A stretch of 64,000 nt of DNA from Ephydatia muelleri (taxonomy: Eukaryota; Porifera; Demospongiae; Spongillida; Spongillidae), in the NCBI GenBank assembly GCA_013339895.1, contig JABACO010000001.1, positions 26,727,631 through 26,791,630 on the forward strand, written 5' to 3'. Below the pieces are notes generated by a model. That model saw only the letters and a program-made list of their open reading frames with translations. It was not told the origin of the DNA and did not search any database. Of this stretch, positions 22,110-32,519 are shown piece after piece. Each line of letters starts with the position of its first letter. Position 1 is the stretch's first letter. The position numbers were made by a program, and so were the translations under genes.

Positions 22110-23185
22110 CTACACCACCTGCATCTCCTTTCCTCGCTTTACGTCAATGAACCCAAGGACTGCTCCAGTCATGATCTGAAAAAAGATATTTGCACGCTAA
22201 TGGCTCTGGCAGAGACCTCATGTGATAATAATCCTTTCTATAAATACTTGATTTATGCACCTAACTCACCGTGAATATCTGACTGATAATCATTCCAGCA
22301 AAAATCAAGTTCAGTTGATAAGCATCGTGGATAGAGTTCACAAATGCTCCAATGTAGTAAAGTATGAATCCACCTGCTGAGATGTAGCTGCTGATAAACA
22401 TAAAAGTCTAAATTCGTGGTAAAGGAATTTCTGGTACGCGTAGTTCATTGCACACCAAACCTATACTTCGTCGCATACAGTATACAAGCGCGCGCATATG
22501 AAAATACGGCATATTCACTGTACTGCTGAGCGGACTGTTGGGGTACCCACTAGCAATGATGTCATCTACCAGAGCTGCGGTCAGGGTACGAAACTAGGGT
22601 TCATTTATCAATAAGTTCATTTGTAGCCCAAATCTCATGAGAGTGATGGCTGATACAAATGTAATTCGCGCTAGAAACACCAGCAGTTGCTTGGCAGCAC
22701 AATGAATAGACCTCCCGTGTCTGCGCGGTGCTAACTTTCCTTCCTGCAAGCGGGAAGTACAATGAGAAGTGTATAAATGCAAGGATACGATAACCATCAG
22801 AACGTAGTGGGCATTGGCTTGAAGCAATAAGACCGCTCGCAGTAGGCACAAGATGAATACCAACGGACCGGCCGCAACGCAGTACCAGAATGCAAATAAA
22901 CTTGGTTGTGGTCTGGACGATGGGCTGAAAATGCCAAATATAGAATATGGATTGTTTGATCAACTCGTTATGAAATACATGAAGATAACAGTGTATACCT
23001 GACGAGATTTCCCCATCCTATGATATAAATGACGTATCCAATGGCAAACAACGAGAGAGAACACAGCGAAACCTACAAAATAATAGTATATATACACACG
23101 CATGCACGACTAGCGCATTTCCAATCATTATTCCGAACTGTAAAATCACCTTTCGCGCAATTCCCTTCAATGAAAACATGGTCAT
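22110..23185 (-). CDS. Membrane-protein gene family, copy 2
   Basis: Exon 1 is 23185-23150 (12 codons, starting MTMFSLKG) and exon 2 is 23072-22999 (membrane span LFAIGYVIYIIGW). Exon 3 starts at 22924 with a second span (AFWYCVAAGPLVFILCLL). Then comes a short FRTLTAALVDDIIA exon, an exon with SSYISAGGFILYYIGAFV and NLIFAGMIISQIFT, and a last exon (IMTGAVLGFIDVKRGKEM) ending at 22110. The end of exon 3 is uncertain: a 50-bp intron or read-through are both possible. Four or more membrane spans and the LVDDI-then-span layout recall MARVEL-type proteins, but this is weak. It keeps the final exon that is broken in copy 1. Confidence 0.55.
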
Positions 23186-23479
23186 CTTTTCAGCTGGCGA
23201 CGAAATCTTTCTTGTAATTTGGAAGGGCGCAAACATAAAGCCCTTTCTTATCACGCACTTTTTATACCCGTGCTTACAGTGTATATTGTGCAATAATGAC
23301 CAATTAATCTTGTGGTGAAATCACGCAGGGTGAATTTCTTACGTAATGTATACTTTTGGGATGGCCAGGAATTTCCTTTAGCAACCTTTGAACCATTTAT
23401 CGTGATTGCAAACTGCGTCCTACGCCTTATACAAACACAGTATACAGTACATGTAGTTTCATGGCTTTAGAGTTGTACA

Positions 23480-24950
23480 TGTGAATGAACTGGATGAGTC
23501 TTTTACTACAATTGCGCGACAAATGTAAATGTGTTGCATATATGACTCATCGTATTTGAGGAGTTGTAAACATGAATTAGATTTACACTTATATTTGACT
23601 CGTGGTGTGGCACATCATTTTACATTCCGAAATCAGCGGTCACCAGGATAGTGATGGTGTTCAAAAAGACATCCTAAAGCATGTGTTCCATTGCTAGTAC
23701 ATAGGGCTACTACGTTTTGAATTTGTGTTGAATTGTTAAGCAGTAATGTTATTCAAAACAAAGTTACAATTTCAGCTATTACAATGTATGAAAAATGGCT
23801 ACTCTTGAATTTTATTAACTAACCGCTGGTTATAAGACTTTTGCCACTTCATTTTTATGTTCAGAAATGGTGTTAGATGCAAACTGTACAAATATATATA
23901 TACCATTACATTGACGATTTCAGTTCGGGAATGCAAAACATGGCTTCCCATAGACATGTACGCAAAATCAGTTTTTCTTTCCTAAGTATTGTATTCAACT
24001 GTTTGTATCTTCACACACAAAAAATGAGTTGCCACCCTTTATTATGATTTGCAGCACAGTGGTATACTTCTTCATGCCATTTGTTTTCTCCATTACCATG
24101 GTTCGGGGAGCCTTTCAACAATGATAGGTTACTGACGCCGCCATCTTGACCATTATTGAATGAATGGTCTTGATAACAGATACCCGACCGGCTACATGTA
24201 CGCGCTTTACTAAATTAAGTTTATTAACTCACAAAATATTAATCATCACCATTTTACCAAACTCTATTTGATGTAAATAATATTTATTTATACAGAGCTA
24301 GAGGCGGATACTAGATATTGGATTTGGATGTCAAATTTTATGACGGGGGTGGGCGACGCCTTCCGTTTAAGATCGAATACGAAATACAAAAGGTGAGAAA
24401 AATCCGATACTTCTAAAATTACACACATAGCTCTGATGAGGTTTCGTCAAATTTGCGCGGCCAGATCCACCAGAGAAACAAATTTGCTCCCATAACGTCT
24501 ATGTAGAAAGCGCTGTTTATTTCAGTATTCCATTACATGTAGGTAATTTCTTTGGCTAGCCAGACCACCTTCCTAGGTGCATGCGTAAGGTCTGGGCATA
24601 TGTTAGCCTTCCGCCGTCCATGTACTGTAGCCAGCCAGCAAGTGGGGATGAGGTGGTCTATCTATATGCATGATGCAATATGATATGCATGGGTTTCCGT
24701 ATATATCGTGCATCATTACAAACAACATCTATGCACCCTTCAGGCACAACATATTAAGTTTATTGACGTCTTTTTTTCGGTCCAGTGAATGTGTAAAAAC
24801 AAGGCAACTCCAGTCCTTTCCCCTTCTTCGGCTTTCCAGTAATCAAACAGTGCCCGGTGGTCCCTCGTTACATAAAAAATAGAATACATTTCTTGATATG
24901 TCCCGCGGTACATGTCCAACAGTATTTGCTTGTAATCCCGGTCTCTTCAC
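23480..24950. other. No gene recognised
   Basis: AT-rich repeat debris. 23640-24000 is an inverted match to 6376-6660. Nothing else is supported. Confidence 0.45.
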
Positions 24951-24954
24951 AGCT

Positions 24955-27010
24955 ACGGCTGTGCGGACGTGCACATTACTGGGTTCACAGGCAAGCTGCA
25001 GCTCTCGAGCATTAGGCGCCCATACATCCATGTATACGTGGTAGCCACTTTATCTTGGCAACTAAAGTGTTTTATGTTGCCATGCAATGCAGTCATTTCA
25101 GGGACATGCTTGGCCATGACATGCATATATGGGGTAACTCTGCTCTTTTTGTACCCATGTGAGAAAGGGGTCAAGGATGTAAAATCCAGTATCCACTTTT
25201 TTGCCTGACAATATATGAAGTTGTTAGAAAGGATATATATAAAACATTGGTTTACACACCTTGACTTCTATGCTACCATGGTCATTCCAGTTTCCTATTG
25301 ATACATAGATTTCTTCAAAATCCTATAAATGCAAATATTCAATTATAGTTTGTTTGACATACAATTACCTTCCATAACTCAGTAATAGCTGTGCAACACT
25401 CAGAAGGGAGCTGTTCACTAAAATGTGATGGCAGCTTGTGCAATCACCTTCCTCTTTTCTGATCCTCCTAGTGATGTCCAATCAAGCTAGGAACTGTCAT
25501 CCTTTTTTTCCCAAATACGGAAAGACACACCACATGCCTGTATGGCAGCTTGCAATTTGCATAATGTTTCCCCTAAAAGAGGATCACTCTTCTTCTTTGT
25601 GGCCTTTATATCTATCTTTACTGCTTGGGTTATGAGGTTTTCCATGAGGATATCCATATTTCGAAGGAAGAGATGAATCTCATCTGGGACAACATGATCC
25701 TATTCCAGAGGAAGTAGAGGGGGATACTTTACACTGTATACATTTTTAGTTCGTTCTGCACACATCTGAATGTGCTTAAAGTGTTCGTCTTTCATGTATT
25801 CTTGAAGTGTCAGTCAAGCAGTAACACAAATACATGTAATCACATCATGTAAAGACCAATAATTTATCATACCGATCCTTTTCAGGAACTAGACACATAG
25901 ACAGGCATAGGTCGAGTTTGCTTGACATAACCCCCTTAGCATCAACAGAAACTATTGATGTATATACATAAGAGGGTAAAAACAGTTGTACAATAATAAC
26001 GTGTGTCTAGACACCTGACCTTCAAGTCTCCTCCTAAGATGATCTCTAAGCAATAGGTCACCCTCTCTACAACTATACTTTTTTTTTTCCATCAGAACCT
26101 CAAAGAGTGGTCCAAGAGCTTCAGCAACAATGTCATGACTTTCAGACATCTTAACAGCAGACGATGTGTGATTATCTAGAGATTCATAAACACAGCATAT
26201 ATAACATGCACTATTGGCTTATAAGACATGCATTCACTATTGGCTTGTGAGTAAATAAATTAATGGTAAACTTACCTCTTGGTGCAAGAACTCTTTTCTC
26301 TAGATTCAGCAAAGAAAAGGAGAGTATGAAAAAGTTTGACCATGTGCTGAATTTTGCCCCATCACCACACAGCTTCACTCTTACAGTGTCATATCTAACT
26401 TCTTCATGGAGTTGACCTAGTTAATAATAAACCATATTATATTAGTTCGATGGCATGTTAGTCGCCTCACCTTCTCCGTTCCAGTGTATTGTTTTTGTGT
26501 AGTAACACTGTGTAGCTAAAACTGTAATAATGGTACTGTTGTTATTATTATTATTATTATTATTAGCATATACCTGCAGCAGTGAATCCTTTTCTTTTGA
26601 ATTAGGTGGATTGGGTGTGCTGCTTGTCTTGCCATTTAGTTCTACTGTCAATAATTGACTAGCTGTATTCTCAAACACCACCTCGGTTGCTGTCAGACCT
26701 AACTGCTCAGAAAGCCAAAGTACATGCTCTGCAGTTTGTTTCAACATGGCAATCTTCCTACTAACTTGCCGTGAGCTGAGTTTATCCAGTGGTTGGCCTT
26801 TCAAAAAATAAATAAAAAGAAGACAGGAGCTGGTGGACATCTAACAAGGACAACAACCTTACTCTGGCTGAACACTTTATTGTTTAGCAGAACGCAGTTG
26901 TGAAACAAATCGGCCAAATACAGTATACATAATGCTGCATGAGCTGACAGTAATGATTCCGTCGAACGATGTGTGACATCTCGATACAAATGTGTCATAC
27001 TCGGAAACCA
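24955..27010 (-). CDS. Multi-exon gene of an uncharacterised transposon-associated family
   Basis: Minus-strand exons follow a pattern I know from uncharacterised coral and sponge proteins. One (26804-26578) contains KGQPLDKLSSRQVSRKIA and VLWLSEQLGL. One (about 26415-26277) contains VRVKLCGDGAKFS and FILSFSLLNLEK, with donor AGAG|GTAAGT. One (about 26148-26020) contains SHDIVAEALGPLFEVL. One near 25130-25030 contains TPYMHVMAKHVPE and LHGNIKHFSCQ. The order fits a single gene. The 5' exon near 27010 is less sure, and the last piece seems to decay. No function is known to me. Confidence 0.5.
26529..26570. repeat. (TTA)n microsatellite
   Basis: A TTATTA run inside an intron gives a poly-Asn artefact on the minus strand. 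Confidence 0.9.
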
Positions 27011-27054
27011 CAAATCTCTTAAGTAGATGTTTGACGGATCGATGTTGACGCGAA

Positions 27055-27452
27055 ACCTATATGGGTCAGTTTCCGAGAAAATGAAAAGTGGCTATATATA
27101 TATAAAGTTATAAAAATGCTTCACGTTTGAATCGCTCAAACTCCGTAAAGGTTTAAGCTATCAACTTCCTATTTCGAACACTTCTTGCCACACCACCTCT
27201 CTCTACGAAAATCGATTTTGGTGGCATACCCTTGCTCCTTGCCGACGTTACAAGGCACAGTACCCCGAGCGGTTCAAAATCCAGGTAGCTCCCTGCAGGA
27301 ATGTCCAAATCACTACAAAATCGATATGCACGTAAAGGAGTCCTGTCACTATTGACTTCTGCAGATCGTTGATTTTTACCTTATCCGTTATGGAGATACA
27401 GCAATGCAAAGTAAAGTCCACGTTTCCCGCTCGAATCGCGCCTTTCTCAGTC
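27055..27452. repeat. Dispersed repeat family A, copy 3 (reverse)
   Basis: It starts GTCAGTTTCCGAGAAAAT and ends GTTTCCCGCTCGAATCGCGCC. The inner CCGACGTTACAAGG and CCGTTATGGAGATACA blocks match the Ginger-like left end. Confidence 0.75.
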
Positions 27453-27462
27453 CCACTCGGGA

Positions 27463-27969
27463 GAATGGAAGCGGTTCAAGGACCCATCAGCAACAAAGAA
27501 GCTCTTTGTTCACACATTTGGCTCGGATGTTGATGCTGCTGATATAATTCGCGAACGAGTAGCCATAGCTAAAGGTGGAGAATTTAGGTAGTATGAAAGG
27601 CATATAAGAACTATTGAGACAGTTGAGACATATTTCACTCACGCTAATGACGTTGATGTGCACAATCCTCTGCAGTAAAGAGGGTGAGCTTTGGAAGAAC
27701 CTTGCATCGGGAAAAAGTGGGCATATCAGACCCTGTTGGGTGTAATTGAAATGAATGCTTACCTTGCCTTCACATATTTCACCTAAAAATGTATGTCTCA
27801 TTCACACTTTGTCAGAGCTGTTTGTGCTGCTCTTGCAGAAAAGGCACAATATTTGAACATGGTGGAGACCAGGCATCCATGCACAGCCAACCATGGTCCT
27901 CAAAAAAAGTCAGAAATTGAGGAAAACACTGAATGTGAAACAATACTTGAAGAAGATGCAGAGTATTGA
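27463..27969 (+). pseudogene. piggyBac-like transposase C-terminal remnant
   Basis: The plus frame reads RFKDPSATKKLFVHTFGSD, then IIRERVAIAKGG, a stop, YERHIRTIETVETYF, then DVDVHNPLQ, and after further stops AVCAALAEKAQYLN and an acidic tail. The V-D-V-H-N-P-L block corresponds to the third-Asp region of piggyBac-type transposases of the invertebrate DDE_Tnp_1_7 group. There are several in-frame stops. It abuts segmental copy 3. Confidence 0.65.
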
Positions 27970-29950
27970 GTGAGCCTCATGAAGTATGGGATCTCGTAAC
28001 CTCGGAACGGTGTTTATGCGAGATATAAAAATACAGCGCTTCATAGAGGAATGGTGCGTTATGAAGTGGAGATAATAGGTCGTGGACAGCGTTAACCGTA
28101 TACTGAATTATAGCATTCTAACGAAGAGTAAGACTTTTATAACGTTTATTATTATGTGCTGAATATCAAATGACATGCTATAATCTGATATTCGCGCTCA
28201 TGCTTAAAATATGTTAGGAAAAAACAACAAAGCTGCATCAGACACTAAACAAAACACGAAGAAAGCTTCTCTTACTTATATAGCTAACAATGCGTAATAG
28301 GTTCAATTCCTTCAAACAGTAAGTGAGACTCGAGCTACACCGCCTGCATCTCCTTTCCTCGCTTTACATCAATGAACCCAAGGACTGCTCCAGTCATGAT
28401 CTGAAAAGAGATATTTGCACGCTAAAGGCTCTAGGCATGAGACCACAAAATAGATACAAGTCCTTTCTTTAAACACTTGATTTTATGCACCTGCATGTAA
28501 CTCACCGTGAATACCTGACTGATAATCATTCCAGCAAAGATGAAGTTCAGTTGATAAGCATCGTGGATATAGGTCACAAGTGCTCCACTGTAATAAAGTA
28601 TGTATCCACCTGCTGAGATGTAGCTGCTGATAAGCATGGAAGTCTAAATTCGTGGTAAAGGAATTTCTGGTATACGTATAGCTCATTGTACACCCCACAA
28701 ACCAAACCTATACTTGATATACAAGCGCGCATATGAAAATAGGGCACATTCACTGTACTGCTGAGCGGACTGTTGGGGTACTCACTTGCAATGATGTCAT
28801 CCACCAGAGCTGCGGTCAGGGTACGATACTAGTGTTCATTTATCTATAAGTTAATTTGTAGCCCAAATCTCATGAGAGTGATGGCTGATACAAATATAAT
28901 TCGCGCTAGAAACACCAACAGTTTGCTCGGCAGCACAATGAATAGACCTTAATTCCCGTTACGGCCTGGTGCTAACTTTCCTTCCTGCAAGCGGGAAGTA
29001 CAATGAGAAGTGTATAAATGCAAGGATACGATAACCATCAGAACGTAGTGGGCATTGGCTTCAAGCAATGAGACCGCTCGCAGTAGGCACAAGATGAATA
29101 CCAACGGACCGGCCACAACGCAGTACCAGAATGCAAAAAATCTTGGTTGTTGTGTGGATGATGCGCTGAAAATGCCAAATATGATTGTTTGATCAACTCG
29201 TTATGAAATACATGTAAGATAACAGTGCATACCTGAGAAGAGTTCCCCATCCTATGATATACATCATGTATCCAATGGCAAACACCATAAGGAAACACAG
29301 AGAAACCTACAAAATATAATACACATGCACGACTAGCGCATTTCCACAAAACTATACATATTTCGGAACTGTAAAGTCACCTTTGGCGCAATTCCAATCA
29401 ATGAAAACGTGGTCATATTTGCAGCTAGCGACGAAATCTTTCTTCTAATTTGGAAGGGCACGAACATAAAGCCCTTTTTTATCACGCACTTTTTATACCC
29501 GTGTTTCAAGTACATTGCATATTGTGCAATAATGACCAATTTAATCTTGTGGTGAAATCACACAGGGTGATTTTCTTACGTCATGTATACGTTTGGAATT
29601 GCCATGAATTTCCTTTCGCAACTTTGAACCATTAATCGTGATTGCAAACTACGTCCTGCCATACAAACACAGCATACATGTACACGTAGTTTCATGGCTT
29701 TAGAGTTGTGCATGTGAATACATACACACTGGATGAATCATTTACTACAATTGCGCGACAAATGGAAATGTGTTGCAAGTACATGTGTGACATCATATTT
29801 GAGGAGTTGTAAACATGAATTAGATTTACACTCATTTTTACAATATATTTGACTCGTGGTGTGGCACATATTGTACATCCATTATACATTTACCGTTGCA
29901 TTTACTTCATGTTTGCTTGGATGCGCAATGTTAGCCTTCGTCGACTTTAC
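27960..29950. repeat. Segmental duplication copy 3
   Basis: It begins at the GAGCCTCATGAAGTATGGG block shared with 16873 and ends with the GCGCAATGTTAGCCTTCGTC block shared with about 9890-9915. It has no insertion at the place where the Ginger-like element sits in copy 2. Confidence 0.8.
28335..29416 (-). CDS. Membrane-protein gene family, copy 3
   Basis: Same layout as copy 2. Exon 1 starts at 29416 (MTTFSLIGIAPK), then the VSL...GYMMYIIGW-type span, the second-span exon near 29170, the SSYISAGGYILYYSGALV and NFIFAGMIISQVFT exon, and the final IMTGAVLGFIDVKRGKEM exon ending at 28335. The third-exon region reaches a stop in the read-through frame, so either an intron is used there or the copy is damaged. 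Its final exons are intact. Confidence 0.5.
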
Positions 29951-30430
29951 ACTGTAAAACCATCTGGCTCCATCTTAACATATTACTATATAAAGCTTCA
30001 GAACTGCTCTTTGCTGCAAAAAAGATGTAGCCTGGCAGGTGTATATGGATGCTACATAATGAACTGTACAGTAGGAAAGAGTGAGTAAGGGCATGACCAT
30101 GGAATCTACATGCTTCGGCTGCAATGTCCGGCGAGATCAGAAAGACACATCAGTAAAACTATTTGTTGCATGGCTACTGTGCTATGTTCAGCATACATGT
30201 ACATGTACATGCACAGTAGAGAACGCGAGTAGAGAACGCGAAAAATGTTTCGTTTCGTGCAAATAAAACGACATAAAACTATGCACTACTTTATCCGTTA
30301 AGACGAAACGTTTACGATTCCAAAACGTGGCACCTTAGTTGTTATATTGGCGTTGATTGATTAGCTAATGCTACATCGAATGCGTGCGCATATAGCACGC
30401 GTTTAGTTTTTCAGGCGTTTCGTTTTGTGC
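29951..30430. other. No gene recognised
   Basis: Short ORFs and TACATGTA motifs only. A GAGAACGCGA repeat occurs at 30221-30241. Confidence 0.45.
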
Positions 30431-30477
30431 ACCTGTACACGTGCGTTTTTTTTCTTTTTCAAAATCTCAAACGTCAG

Positions 30478-30709
30478 TACGATGTCAAGACTGCGTCGAA
30501 GCGCACGGGAGAGGAATGTAAGCGTCTCGCCATAACTACGACTGTCTCCCTCGATCGTATAGAACTGTTTACAATTGTGTTGTGGCCAGATGAAGACTCT
30601 GTTACTGCTGTGGACGTAGAATTATTCATACCGAAAGATCGCACCATCGGATGCAACTGCACCATAAAGGCTGGAGCACACAGATACACAGGAAGATTGG
30701 CTGCCATCG
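30478..30709 (+). CDS. Candidate exon with a small beta-barrel (Tudor/SH3-like) module
   Basis: The exon lies between a T/C-rich acceptor (ACGTCAG|T) and a strong donor (CATCG|GTAAGT). It reads LFTIVLWPDEDS, then VDVELFIP, IGCNCTIKAG and YTGRLAAIG. The alternation of W-x-D/E-D, V-G-x-x-C and Y-x-G/A-x-I-x-A-I-G resembles the barrel that precedes BEN domains or sits in invertebrate transposon-linked proteins. This is a pattern match from memory only. An alternative start (MSRLRRSARERN, donor at 30519) lies in another frame. No downstream exon was identified. Confidence 0.4.
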
Positions 30710-30864
30710 GTAAGTACCGGTATTTGGCGATTGAGTACGATGTCATACGTGTATCGGAATGATCAAACCAACCCATTTGGTACTGATTGGTTGTGCTCCA
30801 CCATCAATCTTATTCTTATTACTTGATGATAAAGCAGAGTGAAAATGGTGGAGAGCAAGCAAAG

Positions 30865-30944
30865 ACAGTGAAAATGGTGGAGAGCAAGCAAAGAGGTAGA
30901 GCGTACGCTCTACCTCTTTGCTTGCTCTCCACCATTTTCACTGT
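30865..30944. repeat. Perfect 80-bp palindrome
   Basis: Two 40-bp arms meet at GCGTAC|GTACGC-type symmetry (centre 30904/30905) with no spacer. A partial direct copy of the left arm sits just before it (30841-30864). It would extrude as a cruciform or hairpin. Confidence 0.95.
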
Positions 30945-30949
30945 TGGAT

Positions 30950-31420
30950 GATACTTGATTCTGGATTAACCTTTTTCAGTTTGAGTAGTACTACCGCCCA
31001 CTTTGTCAGCCATAAAGCTAATGACTGGATATTACAGCGTAGTTATTGAATTCATCCGAAAATTGAGCGAGTTTTAAGCCTCCACTTTGGCAACCAGAAT
31101 TGTAATGGAAAAATAAGCTGTTACACAATTTGGGCTCAAACGATGCACTAAATACCATTCAGAACAATTGAACACTTCATTTAGCATGAACCAAGTGGTT
31201 CACAAATATAAATGCCTAACACTTTTTCATGTAGTCCTTAAAAAGAACGTATTGCTTGAAAATGCACAAACGGTTTTCCGGGTTCAGAATCTAGCGGATT
31301 CTAGCCCAGCCAAACGATTATACGCGGAAGACGCACGCATCCCCTGGCCGTGTATCGCACGACATTAATTGCCAGTGGTGATTGTGTATAGACGGCCATA
31401 AACGAGTGATTGAACAGCTA
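30950..31420. other. No gene recognised
   Basis: No supported exon or repeat beyond short ORFs. Confidence 0.4.
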
Positions 31421-31429
31421 GGACAGACT

Positions 31430-31566
31430 CAGTGCCCTGGTGTGATCAACCCTCCGAATGCCATGTACATCAGTTCATTCTTTCTCAGACCATCCCTTTA
31501 GGCCACTCCCACAGTATGCCCATGGTTTACCCTGACCATTCCCACATCTCAGGAGCTCTTGCCACC

Positions 31567-31604
<38 letters not shown>

Positions 31605-31855
31605 TTTCTCCACGTGCATGTTCTCCCTAACCTTGGCCTCACCCTCCAGCCACCACAGGTTCTGCCCCAGTTGCCCCATATTGTCAACCTCTCCAACCTG
31701 GCCTAATCCTCCTTATCATCATTATCAGACCAGCTAGATCAGGACAAGAAATTTGATTTCTCTGAGGACAGTGAAGGTTCTCCTGTGAAACTGGTTCACT
31801 TTGGAGAGACCACTGTGGTGTTGGATAACTTTGCAGAGGGGGAGGAGGGGGTGTA
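31430..31855 (+). CDS. Partial exon(s) of an unrecognised gene
   Basis: After the C37 run one frame reads FLHVHVLPNLGLTLQPPQ, then LPQLPHIVNLSNLA, TAA (31703-31705), SSLSSLSDQLDQDKKFDF, then an acidic stretch and HFGETTVVLDNF, ending at TAG 31852-31854. The protein-like quality on both sides of the TAA suggests either one mutated codon or an intron around the TTATCATCATTATCAG acceptor. A related block recurs at 32060-32225. Product unknown. Confidence 0.35.
31568..31604. repeat. C37 homopolymer
   Basis: There are thirty-seven consecutive C. It gives a poly-Pro or poly-Gly ORF artefact. Confidence 0.95.
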
Positions 31856-31904
31856 GGGTACGGTACTTCAGACCCTATCACGTCATTTGCTAGCCTGCGC
31901 ACTC

Positions 31905-32040
31905 TACCCCTTAATGCTGGCCTCAGCAACTTACCCCCTAATGCTGGTCTGGGTTCTGTACCACCTATTGCTGCATGGTCTAGGTTCTGTACCACCTAAT
32001 GCTGGTCTGTGCACACTACCACCTAATGCTGGCGTTGGGA
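31905..32040. repeat. Imperfect minisatellite, CCACCTAATGCTGG motif
   Basis: The motif CCNCCTAATGCTGG recurs about five times with spacers of about 12-26 bp (for example GTCTGGGTTCTGTA). Confidence 0.75.
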
Positions 32041-32144
32041 CCGTGCAGTTATGTATACACCATTCGAACATCTAGGACAGACTCAGTACTCTGACACGAC
32101 CAACCCTACCATGTCCAGCTTCATTAGACATCAGTCCATTCTTC

Positions 32145-32195
32145 CTCAGACCATAGATTATATACGAATTCGTATATAATCTATGCTCAGACCAT
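32145..32195. mobile_element. 31-bp palindromic insertion flanked by 10-bp duplication
   Basis: CTCAGACCAT occurs at 32145-32154 and 32186-32195. Between them lies an AT-rich insert (32155-32185) that forms a perfect 34-bp palindrome with the last three bases of the left copy (centre GAATTC). The related locus at 31487-31498 has a single uninterrupted CTCAGACCATCC. This looks like a recent insertion with target duplication. Confidence 0.75.
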
Positions 32196-32519
32196 CCTAT
32201 TAGGCCACTCCCAGAGTAGCCCTCCAATCTTGAATATTGGAATGTTTTAGTAGTGAATAGAAAACTTTTTGGAAAGGAAAGTTATTTTACATGGTCTGAT
32301 TTTATCTATATTTCTGAGATCTATGAAAAATGTGACTTATGTTATTGTCAATTTGTAAACATGTAAAACAGTATGTTCAAAAAAAACATTGATATTCATG
32401 TATATAAAAATATAGAAGTGTGTATGCATTGCACTGCATGTACAGGGAGGAAGTACAACATACATGTAAGGCCACCAAACTGGTATGCACTCATTGCACA
32501 CATTGCATGCATGCTCCAA

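Larger units (their letters stand above)
15480..23480. repeat. Segmental duplication copy 2, split by transposon
   Basis: 15480-17051 matches 6640-8080, and 21947-23480 matches 8080-9600 and 28160-29650. The Ginger-like element at 17052-21946 interrupts the match exactly, which gives an empty-site comparison at about 28165. Confidence 0.8.
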
